The notes under the pieces: model-generated
What the model was told of the DNA's origin: nothing
Seen by the model: the letters and a program-made list of their open reading frames with translations, nothing else
Databases searched by the model: none
From: Bacillota bacterium
Lineage (GTDB): Bacteria; Bacillota; Clostridia; Oscillospirales; Acutalibacteraceae
Length of the DNA stretch: 64,000 bases
Direction: 5' to 3'
NCBI GenBank assembly: GCA_021771115.1
Contig: JAETPP010000002.1
Coordinates: forward strand, 1-64,000
Program-made: the position numbers and the translations under genes
In this document: piece after piece, positions 1 through 9,300 of the stretch
How positions within the stretch are numbered: the first letter of the stretch is position 1
Layout of the letters: each line of letters opens with the position of its first letter

Positions 1-737
1 GTGATGCAGCTTCCCGCCTGAGAGGTGGTGCCGGTTTTCAGGCCGGTAATACCGGAATAGGAGCGGATCAGCTTATTGGTGTTCACCAGCTGGGTGGCCC
101 CATCCCGCACATAGTCGATCCAGGTCAGAGTGTAATCGAAAATTTTCTCGTGGGTGATCAGCTCCCGGCTCATCAGAGCCACGTCAAAGGCGCTGGTCAC
201 GTGGCCTTCCTCGTCCAGGCCGTTGCAGTTTTTGAAAACCGTATCGTTCATTCCCAGCTCCGCGGCCTTTTCGTTCATTCGCTGCACAAAGGCGGCCTCG
301 CTGCCCGCCACATTTTCCGCCAGCACCACCGCCGCGTCGTTGGCGCTCATGATCACGGTGGCCTTCAGCAGATCGTCCACCGTCATGGTTTCCCCTTCCT
401 TCAGCCAGATATCCGAGCCGCCCATGGAAGCGGCGTGGGCGGAGGCTGTAAGGGTATCCGTCAGGGCAAGCTGACCACCCTCGATGGCGTCAAAGGTCAG
501 GCACAGGGTCATCACCTTGGTAATAGAGGCGCAGGGCCGCACCTCGTGGGAGTTTTTTTCAAACAGCACCTGGCCGGTGGAGGCCTCCATCAGCACCGCG
601 GCCGGGGCGGTAAGGGACAGCGCGCCGTCTGTCTGCTCCGTTTCGGTTTCTCCCCGCACCGAAATGCCGGGAAGCAGCACGGCAACCGCCAGCAGCAGCG
701 GAAAGAGCAGCAAAAGCTTTTTCTTCAATGAAATCAT
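1..737 (-). CDS. D-alanyl-D-alanine carboxypeptidase (DacF/PBP5 type), C-terminus cut by window edge
   Basis: Serine D,D-carboxypeptidase that trims the terminal D-Ala from peptidoglycan stem peptides outside the membrane. The gene is absent from the ORF track because it runs off position 1. It begins MISLKKKLLLLFPLLLAVAV, a signal peptide. The catalytic SxxK motif is SITK at about residues 71-74, followed by MSANDAA (the SxN motif) and LKTGTTS (the KTG motif), so all three penicillin-binding-fold motifs are present. The start is uncertain: the AAAGG of the ribosome site abuts the ATG at 735-737, so the TTG three codons later (726-728, giving MKKKLLLLF) is better spaced. It lies 283 bp downstream of spo0A on the same strand, beyond a terminator, so it probably has its own promoter. 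A role in sporulation, as for B. subtilis DacF, is possible but not shown. Confidence 0.9.
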   Translation of the reverse strand, partial: MISLKKKLLLLFPLLLAVAVLLPGISVRGETETEQTDGALSLTAPAAVLMEASTGQVLFEKNSHEVRPCASITKVMTLCLTFDAIEGGQLALTDTLTASAHAASMGGSDIWLKEGETMTVDDLLKATVIMSANDAAVVLAENVAGSEAAFVQRMNEKAAELGMNDTVFKNCNGLDEEGHVTSAFDVALMSRELITHEKIFDYTLTWIDYVRDGATQLVNTNKLIRSYSGITGLKTGTTSQAGSCI

Positions 738-875
738 CCTTTCTTCCCGGAGAGCTCCGCAGCAGCCGGGCTCTTCCGTTACAAAGGTATGCCCTTGTAC
801 TTCAAAACAGACGCTTTGTAAAGAATTTTATAAGGAGAAGAAGCATTTATGGAAGAGGCAGCGATGGGTTCGTTT

Positions 876-920
876 GACAAGAAAAACAAGAAAGAGGCCG
901 GAAGTTATTCCAACCTCTTT
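876..920 (-). terminator. Rho-independent terminator after spo0A
   Basis: AAAGAGG (891-897) pairs with CCTCTTT (914-920), with an inner GGAA/TTCC extension. Read on the minus strand it is followed by the T-rich CTTGTTTTTCTTG. It separates spo0A from the carboxypeptidase gene. Confidence 0.7.
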
Positions 921-979
921 CTCCATATTTTGCGTTCATTTACAATTAATTTACAAGAAGCTGTGGTATCACGTCACGG

Positions 980-1001
980 TTCGACAAAATATTCTGTCGA
1001 A
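980..1001. promoter_or_regulatory. Inverted pair of Spo0A boxes
   Basis: TTCGACA (980-986) and TGTCGAA (995-1001) form an exact inverted repeat of the 0A-box core TGTCGAA with an 8-bp spacer. It sits just beyond the spo0A stop, between spo0A and the carboxypeptidase gene. It could serve either gene or act at a distance. The match to the consensus is direct; the regulatory role is inferred. Confidence 0.6.
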
Positions 1002-1020
1002 TCATGATAAACTGGCCTTG

Positions 1021-1785
1021 TCATGAAGCGCTGGCCATCTGCAGGCACAGTTTGTCGGCGATCATGGCAATAAATTCACTGTTTGTGGGCTTGCCCCGGG
1101 TGTTGTGGATGGTATAGCCGAAATAGGAGTTCAGCACATCCACATCACCCCGGTCCCATGCGACCTCAATGGCGTGCCGGATCGCGCGTTCCACGCGGGA
1201 GCTGGTGGTATTGTAGCGCTTTGCCACATTGGGATACAGCTGCTTTGTCACAGCATTGATGATCTCCGGATTTTCAATGGCCATAATAATGGAATCCCGC
1301 AAATAATGATAGCCCGTTATATGTGCAGGCACGCCGATCTGATGAAGGATCTCCGTGACCTGCATTCTTATTTCGGGATGGTAGGGCTCCGACTCAAAGT
1401 GCTTGCCCCGAGCGGAGTAAAGGGAAAGCATGCGGTTGATCATTTCGCCCTTATCATAAGGCGTCAGGGCAAAATAGGAGGCGCCCGCGTTTATTACTTC
1501 CCGCTCCAGCATAGGGGTGGTGTAGGACGCCGTAACTATGTACATAGGCCTGTCAATGGAAGGATCCTGCGCGACGGCATGGATCACGCCAATAGCATCC
1601 AATCCCGGCATAAATAATTCCATCAACACGATCTGAGGGCGTTCTTCCTTGATTTTTTCCAAAAGCAGATTGCCGTCTCTGGGGATCACGATCGCCTTCC
1701 CGCTTTTCTGCAGCAGCTTTTGCGCCGGTTCACGGCTCCATTCGCCGTCTTCCGTACTAATCACAATTTTTGCTTCTTTTTCCAT
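1021..1785 (-). CDS. spo0A: Sporulation transcription factor Spo0A with degenerate receiver domain
   Basis: Master regulator of sporulation entry, 254 residues. The C-terminal DNA-binding domain (about residues 140-250) is close to canonical, with [34 protein letters not shown] and [15 protein letters not shown]. The N-terminal receiver (about 5-120) keeps the fold ([19 protein letters not shown]) but not the chemistry. The phosphoacceptor Asp of the usual LDIIMP segment is Glu here (LMELFMPG), the acidic pair is replaced by TE in ISTEDGEW, and the invariant Lys of LKPFD is Thr (LTPYD). The start is the ATG at 1783-1785, preceded by AGGAGGTCGAC, not the upstream ATG of the ORF track. The usual neighbour spoIVB is not upstream; a sugar kinase is. 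How phosphorelay input could work is unclear. Confidence 0.95.
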   Translation of the reverse strand: MEKEAKIVISTEDGEWSREPAQKLLQKSGKAIVIPRDGNLLLEKIKEERPQIVLMELFMPGLDAIGVIHAVAQDPSIDRPMYIVTASYTTPMLEREVINAGASYFALTPYDKGEMINRMLSLYSARGKHFESEPYHPEIRMQVTEILHQIGVPAHITGYHYLRDSIIMAIENPEIINAVTKQLYPNVAKRYNTTSSRVERAIRHAIEVAWDRGDVDVLNSYFGYTIHNTRGKPTNSEFIAMIADKLCLQMASAS

Positions 1786-1818
1786 GTCGACCTCCTGAAA
1801 AATTATTGGCGTGAGCAA

Positions 1819-1847
1819 ATTTTACTATAGTATGAGGAGTATCGCAA
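1819..1847 (-). promoter_or_regulatory. Sigma-A promoter of spo0A
   Basis: On the minus strand TTGCGA (1842-1847), 17 bp, TAAAAT (1819-1824), ending about 33 bp upstream of the spo0A ATG. No obvious sigma-H promoter was found in the leader. Confidence 0.6.
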
Positions 1848-1895
1848 GAGGTTTAGCGGAAAAATCTAGAAATTTATCCTGACGAAAGAAGGAGA

Positions 1896-1942
1896 ATTTT
1901 GGCCCAAAATCAGAGAATATTGTATTTCGATTTGATTCGACA
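1896..1942 (-). promoter_or_regulatory. 0A box and palindrome upstream of spo0A
   Basis: Two operator-like sites lie in the 321-bp spo0A upstream region. A TGTCGAA core on the minus strand (1936-1942) matches an 0A box and suggests autoregulation. A 7-1-7 palindrome ATTTTGGCCCAAAAT (1896-1910) lies between that box and the promoter; its binding protein is unknown. Confidence 0.45.
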
Positions 1943-2054
1943 CACTACATCTTGCGATTTTAATCAAATATGATGAGCCGTAATTTTTTACAACGCAAAA
2001 TAATTTTGCGCAAGAAACTTTACTTTTTTTGTCAATTTTTTGCGAAAAAGAATG

Positions 2055-2082
2055 GCAAGCACCCAAAGCTCCAGGTGCTTGC
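2055..2082 (-). terminator. Terminator after the PfkB kinase gene
   Basis: GCAAGCACC (2055-2063) pairs with GGTGCTTGC (2074-2082). On the minus strand the hairpin is followed by CATTCTTTTTCG. It lies 25 bp after the kinase stop. Confidence 0.75.
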
Positions 2083-2106
2083 GCTTTTCAAAATACCTTT
2101 TTTGAA

Positions 2107-3084
2107 TCAAAATTGCCGCTCCAGCAGCGGAATATTTTTTCTGCATGCCTCGATCGCCTCCGTATGAGGCAAAGCGGGAATGGCCCCTGCCTTTGTGGCG
2201 CATACCGCGCCTGCGGCATTGGCAAAATCCACATATTCGGAAAGCTCCTGCTCTGTCAGCTTTGCAGGGTGCTTCCCGGAGGCCACGATTTTTGACAGCA
2301 GCGCGCCGAAAAAGCTGTCGCCGGAGCCGGTGGTATCGCACACCTTAGTATCATAGGTGTGCTTTCGCAGAGAAAACTCTTTCGTAAACGCGGCGCAGCC
2401 CTCCGGTCCAAGTGTGACCGTTACCAGGGAAACGCCCTGTGAGAGGAGCTCGGCGGCTCCTTCCTCCATGCTTTCCCGGTTTGTCAGCAAAAAAAGCTCC
2501 TCCTCAGATACCTTCATGATATCCGCCTGCCCAACTAAACTGCGCATTCTGGCGATCCCCTCCGCCTGATCCTTCCACAGCGGCGGCCGCCAGTTGGGGT
2601 CATAGGCGGTGATCTTCCCCCGGCTTTTCGCGTATGCCACCAGCTTCTCCACCGCCGAGCGGGAAGGCTCCGCAGTCAGCAGAAGGGAGCCAAAGCACAA
2701 AAGCTTGCAGCGGTCGATGAGAGAAAGATCGGTCTCTTCAAAGGAAAGCCTGGTATCCGCGCCGGGATCCCGGTAAAAGCTGAAATCCCGGTCTCCCGTT
2801 TCACTGAGCTGTACAAAGGCAAGGGTGGTGGCATAGCTTTCATCCTGAGAAAGCCCCGCCGTTTCCACGCCGCATTCTGTTAAAGTGGAAGCGAGAAAAT
2901 CTCCGAACATGTCCTTTCCCACACGGCCCAAAAAGCCCGCTGTTACCCCTGCCCGCACCGCCTGCACCGCCACATTGGCCGGGGCGCCGCCGGGATTTCT
3001 GGCAAACAGCAGCCTGCCGTCCTCTGTGGTTCCCGCGGGAGTAAAGTCAATGAGCAGCTCCCCCATGGATAAAAGCTCAGCCAT
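2107..3084 (-). CDS. PfkB-family sugar kinase, probable fructokinase
   Basis: Cytoplasmic ATP-dependent sugar kinase of 325 residues, the usual length for fructokinases of the ribokinase family. It shows the N-terminal substrate signature NPGGAPANVAV (about residues 30-40) and the C-terminal signature DTTGSGDSFFGAL (about 250-262), which holds the catalytic Asp and anion hole; GSGD replaces the commoner GAGD. The start at 3082-3084 is fixed by AGGAGGAAACGGAG just upstream; the longer ORF-track start lacks such a site. It stands alone, between spo0A and a surface-protein gene, with its own terminator. The substrate cannot be fixed from sequence; fructose is the best guess, other ketoses or nucleosides are possible. 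Confidence 0.85.
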   Translation of the reverse strand: MAELLSMGELLIDFTPAGTTEDGRLLFARNPGGAPANVAVQAVRAGVTAGFLGRVGKDMFGDFLASTLTECGVETAGLSQDESYATTLAFVQLSETGDRDFSFYRDPGADTRLSFEETDLSLIDRCKLLCFGSLLLTAEPSRSAVEKLVAYAKSRGKITAYDPNWRPPLWKDQAEGIARMRSLVGQADIMKVSEEELFLLTNRESMEEGAAELLSQGVSLVTVTLGPEGCAAFTKEFSLRKHTYDTKVCDTTGSGDSFFGALLSKIVASGKHPAKLTEQELSEYVDFANAAGAVCATKAGAIPALPHTEAIEACRKNIPLLERQF

Positions 3085-3159
3085 CTCCGTTTCCTCCTGT
3101 TTTCCATGAGATTTTTTCTTGGAACCTATCATACTGCATTCCGGTTTATTTGGCAAGCT

Positions 3160-3280
3160 AGTTGTTAGCTATAAGTAGTTAGTTGTTAGACAAAGACCGT
3201 CCCAAAAGGGGCGTGCACCTTTTTCTTTTACGCTCTTTTCTAAGCAATTAACTACTAACCACTAACAACTAAACAGTTCC
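3160..3280. repeat. Short TAACAACTAA-type repeats
   Basis: Copies of (C)TAGTTGTTAG (about 3160-3190) and their complement ACTAACCACTAACAACTAA (about 3250-3272) lie in inverted orientation between the kinase and surface-protein genes. Similar words recur near 43930-43966. Nature unknown; they could pair in RNA. Confidence 0.4.
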
Positions 3281-3311
3281 CGCCCCCACGGCAAAATTGC
3301 GTGGGGGCGGG
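3279..3311 (-). terminator. Strong GC-rich terminator after the giant surface-protein gene
   Basis: CCCGCCCCCACG (3279-3290) pairs perfectly with CGTGGGGGCGGG (3300-3311). On the minus strand it is followed by AACTGTTTAGTTG, a modest T tract. Confidence 0.75.
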
Positions 3312-3337
3312 GCTCTGCTGAAATAAAATCAGTTTTT

Positions 3338-6300
3338 TTACTCTGCTTTGCTGTATGCTTCCTGGAAGCGCTTGATCAGGGAAGCAGCTTCGCCGCGGGT
3401 GATCCTGCCTCCCGGTACGAGGGTCGTGGCAGTTCGCCCTACCATCAGACCTTCGCCCACAGCCCATTCCACATCCGCGCGGGCCCAGCGGCTCACCTTA
3501 TTCTGGTCGGAGAAGCCGCCGAGGCCGCCCTTGGCGCTCATATCATAGCCGCAATGCCGGCCATAGCGGCGCAGCATGGCCACGGCCTGCTCCCGGCTGA
3601 TGCGGGTCATCGGCGCGAAGGTGGAGGCGGTCATACCGGCTACAATGCCGTTAGCCTTCCCCCAGGCGATGGCTTCGCTGTACCACTTGCCCTCCGGCAC
3701 ATCGGTAAACCCGCTTTTACCGTTTCCTGCAGGCGAGCCTGCCATTCTCCACAGGATCGTGACCAGCATGGCCCGGTTCATGGGGCCGTCCGGCACGAAC
3801 CGGGTGGCGGATTCTCCCACCATCAGGCCGTTCTCATAGACATATTGGACCGCTTCCCTGCTCCAGTGGCCTTCGATATCCACGAAGGGAAGCTCCGGGT
3901 CCGGCGAAATGAGGCCGCCTCCGGCACTGGGGTCCTTTGTCCAGTCAGCCGTATAATAGAAGAGTATCTCATCGCCTTGGGCAATCGTATAAGAGGTGAT
4001 CCCCACCTTGGGCAATACCCGGTTGACCTGATAGAGCCAGCCGGAATTTTTTCCATCCGTGAATTCCGCCAGAGTCGTGCCCTGATAGGTCATGGCCTTT
4101 ACATATCCCTGCTCGGCCCCCTCCTGGGTGATCCCGCTGTCCTTCAGCGCTTCGATAAAGGCGTGGTAAACCGTGGAGCCCTGCTTTACAGCGACCCTTT
4201 TCCCGCTGAGCCAGGAACCGGCATCGCTTTGGATGCTCACCGTTACGGTGATATCCGGGTTTCCGGGGTTCGGATCGGCGGGCTTTTCCACCTGGCCCTC
4301 TCCCGTAGCGCGGCCCGGAACCGCCTGGTTCCCGCTGAAATCGTAAATATTGCAGGCCGTGCCCTGGAACTTTGCCAGACCGACCAGGGCCCGAAAAGCC
4401 TGCTCTGTGGCAAGGGCGTTGTCTTCCCCGGCAAACTGGAAACGGCTCGTTTCCAGGTTTACATAAGATAGAAGCCCATCTATCAAAGAGGCTCCCGATA
4501 CGCTGCTGCGGTACTCTGCAGGATCCTCACCCAGCGCCAGCAGACCCAGGATCGCCATAGCGTTGGAATTGGCGCTGCCCAGAGAGCCGTTGGCATCCAG
4601 GGCATCCGGAATTGCGGCCAGGATCTTATCGGCCAGTGCCTTCGCCTCCTCGCTGTTTTCACAGAAGCGGGCCAGCGCGGCCAGGGCGGCTCCGGCGGTA
4701 TCGGGGTCCGTATAGGTGACGCCGCCATAGGTGTAGCCGAAGAGCCCCTCTCCCACGCTGCTGCCGAGCAAATCGATCAGCGCGCTTCTCTGCGCTTCCC
4801 GCAGGGTCCCATCCCGCTGCTGGTCTGCCAGCAGGATCCAGGGAGCGCCGTAATATCCGCCCGCCGTCAAATTCATACCGGCAAGCTTTTCCGCGTTGTT
4901 TATGGGGGTGTTGCTGTTAGCGGGATACAGCCTGGTGCTGTCGATCCCCATCGCCCGTAAAACAATCTCAAGGCGGGCTCGATCGCTGGCGGAGGCGGTG
5001 GTTTTTGCCGCCTCTGAAATCAGCAGATTTAAGGCGTTCTGCCATGCCTCCTTTGAGGTTTTCGCCGTCTTTCCGGGCAGACCGGCATATACCGCCATAT
5101 CCATAACCGTCCAGCTGTCGCTGCTTTCCACACAGGAGGCCGCGATCGCGTCCATCAGGTCGGAGACCGCCGCCTGGTTGGCGGGAAGCAGCACGGTCAC
5201 CGTTTTATGGCAAATGTTCCCCTCTGAGTCTGTCAACGTGATTATCACCGGGATAGAACGGGTTGCCGCCGTATCGTTTTCCTCTGCCAGCGTCAGGCTG
5301 CTTCCGCCGGTAAGCAACTCATCGGACGCCTCTATGCTTACCGTAATATCGGCATTCGCCGTTTCTCCTTGCTTCAGCAGGGAGATCACATCTCCCGCCG
5401 CGGTATCGGGGGCGATCCGCACGGTGTCCGCGTACTTGGCGGCTTCCTGGGCCAATTCCTCGGAAACGGGCAAATCTACCCCAAACATTTCAAAGAGCTT
5501 ATCGGCGGTTTCTCTCCAGGTTTTCAGAACCATCTCTTCCAGCACGGCTTTTTGCGCGTCGCTGGGATACTCTGTGGCGTTGCCGATCAAGTTTATCAGG
5601 CTTCCATCGGGCTGTGTGCAGTTTCCATAGGCATTCCGGATGGTGATTTGATTGTCTACCCCGGTCAGCGTGCCGTTCAAATGCCCGGCAAAGCCGCCGT
5701 TATAGCCTGTGGAGCTGCTGCCCGTGACCGTAACCTGCCCGGCGCTTGCCACGTTTTCCGCCTGGCTGATGGAACCCGCGAAGCCGCCTGTATAGGATTC
5801 TCCGGAAACATCTCCCAGGCTGTAGCAATCTTTTATCACCCCGCCGCTGGTTCCCGCGAAGCCGCCAACGGTGCTTTTTCCTGCCACATCGCCTTCGGCA
5901 TGGCTTTCATAGATGCTTCCGCTGTAGGAGCTTCCCACTAAGCCGCCTACCGCCACGGCGTTTTCCCCGCTCACTGTTCCCAGGGCGCTGCTTCTGGTGA
6001 TCACGCCGTTGTTTTCTCCTACCAGGCCGCCAATGTTGGCATCGGTACCGGAAACCGCCACATCTGCCGTACATTTGTCGATAGAGGAGGAAATGGAGAA
6101 CAGGGTATCGCTGTCATAGGCGCCATCGTTCAGGCCCACCAGGCCGCCTACGGAGGAGCTGCCGGATACCGTACCGGAAACAGTGCAGCCGCCGATCAGG
6201 CTTGCCACATTGTCCCCCATGTTTTCCGTATCCAGCGCGGCCTGGGCCCAGCCTGCCAGACAGCCTACATTTTTTGAACCGGAAACAGAGCAATCCTTCA

Positions 6301-9300
6301 AGTTCAGGTTTTTCACAACGGCTCCCCGCAGCACCCGGAAAAACCCGGTGTTGTCGGAAGTGCCTGTCATGCTCAGGTTGGAGATGGTATGGCCCTGTCC
6401 GTCGAACACTCCGGTAAAGGGAGCTTCGGCAGAGCCGATGCCGGCAAAGGATATCCCCGCAAGATCCAGATCCGCCGTGAGGCGGTAATTTGCCGAGAGA
6501 TCGGCCCCGGGGCGGGTCAAGTTTAGCAGCTTTTCCACGGAATCGATCTCGATCCACACGTTTTCCGTGCCGGACAGCTCCTCTTCCGTGGGAGGCAGGA
6601 ACCGGTTTTCCGTTGTGCCCTCAAACCAAAGGATGCTGTCGCCGTTTTTCACCGCCGCCAGCGAGGCGCTGACATTGGAAAGCTCCCCGTTCACCGTGAA
6701 CATCCAGCCATCGGGAGGATCCACGGAATAGCCGTTGATGGTGCGGATATACCGCCCAAAGCTGGGGGTGGTATCAAAGGAGTAGCTCAGAAGCCCCTGC
6801 TCCGCAGCGGCGTCCATCAGGTCTACCAGGCGGGTGTTGCCGGTGCTTTCCATGGTGACGGTAAGCTTTTCTCCCAGCGGGTAGAAGCGGTACTCTGTCT
6901 TATCGTACCGCGCCAGCAGAATGGTGGCGGTAAGCTGTTCCGAAGCCGGAGCCTGCGGTGCCGGCATTCCCACCAGATAGGGCAGCCCGCCGTTCTTTTC
7001 CTCGGAACGCGTCCATACCACATCCACAAGGCCCAGCGTCTTCAAAAAGTCTTCCGTTTTCATCTGCTCCAAGGTTCTTCCCTTGGCGCCGTAGTCGTGA
7101 GAAGAGGCGGTTTCGGCGTTGTAATAGCAGTTTCGCACCCCTTCGGACTGGTCGTACTGGAACCCGGAATCGGGCTGGTTTCCGCCGATAAAGCCGTTGC
7201 CCTCTTCCTGCGTGACAGTAACTGTTCCAGCGGCATAGCAGTTTTCATACACATTACCGGAGAACACAGAACGGCCCGCAAAGCCGCCGGAATATCCCCG
7301 GGCGGACACATTGCCCAGGGCAAAGCAGTTCCGTATGGCCCCGCCATAGCCCAGGCCCACAAAGCCGCCGGAATACTCGCTTTGCGTGCTGACCTCCATG
7401 GAGGTCCAGCAGCTTTCGATAAGCCCGTTTTCCTCATTTGATCCCACAAAGCCCGCGTGCCCGGTGGCGGTAGGAGAATTGGAAATCAGGCTGCCGCCCT
7501 GTACATAGCTTTTGCGGATCACACCGTAATTCCGGCTGACCATGCCGCCCAGCACCGCTCCGGTATCGGCGGTGATATTGCAGTTTATCACCCCGCAGTT
7601 TTCCACCGTTCCGAAATTATTGTGTACCAGCACTGCGGCGTTATCGGAAAACAGCACGTTGGCGTTTTCCACTACCAGGTCGTGCACATAGCCGGTGCTG
7701 CCGGTATATTGGAACAGGCCGGAATCCAGATTGCTCAGGGTAAGCCCCAGGATCCTGTGGCCCTGTCCGTCCAACTCGCCCATGAAGCGGTTCATCACAT
7801 TTCCAATGGATTTCGTGCGCACCTGGTCGGCGGCGGACAGGTTGGAGAAATCAATATCCTTTGTCAGCCGGTAATTCTTTCTCCACTCAACGGCCTGCTG
7901 GCTCTCCGAATCCACCCCGGCGGAAGGGGTATCCTTCACGTTTGCCAGCTCCAGCCAATCCTCCGCAGAGGAAATATCCACCCATTCCTTATCCTCCGGC
8001 CTCTGTGTGGAGGGGATATAGACCGGGCTGTAGCCGGAGGGCAGGCTGTCGGTAAAGAAGGAGCCGTCCGGCACCGCCGTAACGGTAAAGGCGTAGCTCA
8101 TCCCGGCGGCAAAGGCATTGCCCAGCGGCGCGGAGGTAGCTGTCCCGCCTATCAGGAACCGGCGAGACAGCGTATAGTTCCCCTTGGACACCGTGTAAAG
8201 ATCGAGCAGATAATACCCGTTTTCCGTAAGCCCGGATTTTCCCTCCCACACGGCGGTGGCGCCGTGGAAGGCAAGCCCGGTCACGGGCTTCATCCGGTTA
8301 TAGGGGGATTGCAGTCCGTACACGTTTTCCTGTACGTACTTTTCATCCGGCAGGGAGAATTTTCCCGCCTCGTCCACCGCTGAAACGGTGGCGAAATACA
8401 CGCCCTCTTCCATGGCGGAAAGCCGCTCTGTACAGTCATAAGTAGTTCCGGAAACATTGGGGATCGTCCCCGCCTGCTCAAGCTCAGAAACATAGTACCC
8501 CAGCGGCAGGCCGCCCTTTGCGATCTCCGCTGCCAAAAAGCTGTCTCTTGCCCGCTGTGCCTCCTGGACCTGCTTGTCGGCTTCCTTGAATTCCTCAAGC
8601 GTCGTGGCCTGGTTTGCCAGGGCCTTCTTCTGCGCCAGCATGTCCTCCAGGGGTGCAAGCTGTTCCCGCTGCCCGGCGCTCATGGCCGCGATCAGGGCAT
8701 CGCTGTCGATCAGCATAATCTTCCGCACGGGGTCGCTTTCGCTGTCGAATTCCAGCTTTTCCTCTGCGGTGAGCTCGTGCCACACCTTATCACAGCGCCA
8801 CAGGGCGATCACATAGGCGGAAGCATTTTCCACCGCTTCCCAGGAAAGAATCGGAGTAGGCACGTCAATAAGGTTGTCCTCGTCAGCCGAAGGGGCCATT
8901 TCCCGGCCGAACTCCACGTTTTCCGCCAGGGCCAGCTTTCCCGCCGGTTCCTCGGTTTTCTGCCATACCAAAATGGGAAGCTCCTGGTTCACGCCGGGAA
9001 CGGTTTTCCAGCCCTCCCCCAGTTTCCCCAGCAGCTCCGCCTGCATGACCGCCAGGGTCATGGCGCCGCTGCCGCTTTCACCCAGGTAATAGCTGCCGTC
9101 GATCTCGCTGCCGCCCGCCTGGATGGGCCCGGAGGTACTGCCGGAAACTGTGCCGGTATTATAGCAGCCGGTGATGGCGCCGATCATGCTGCCCGCCTGT
9201 CCCCGAATGCCGCCTGCATAGCCGCTTCCGGTAACCGTACCGGTATTATAGCAGCGCTCCACGGCAGCTTCGTCATTGATATAGGCCAGGATGCCGCCGG

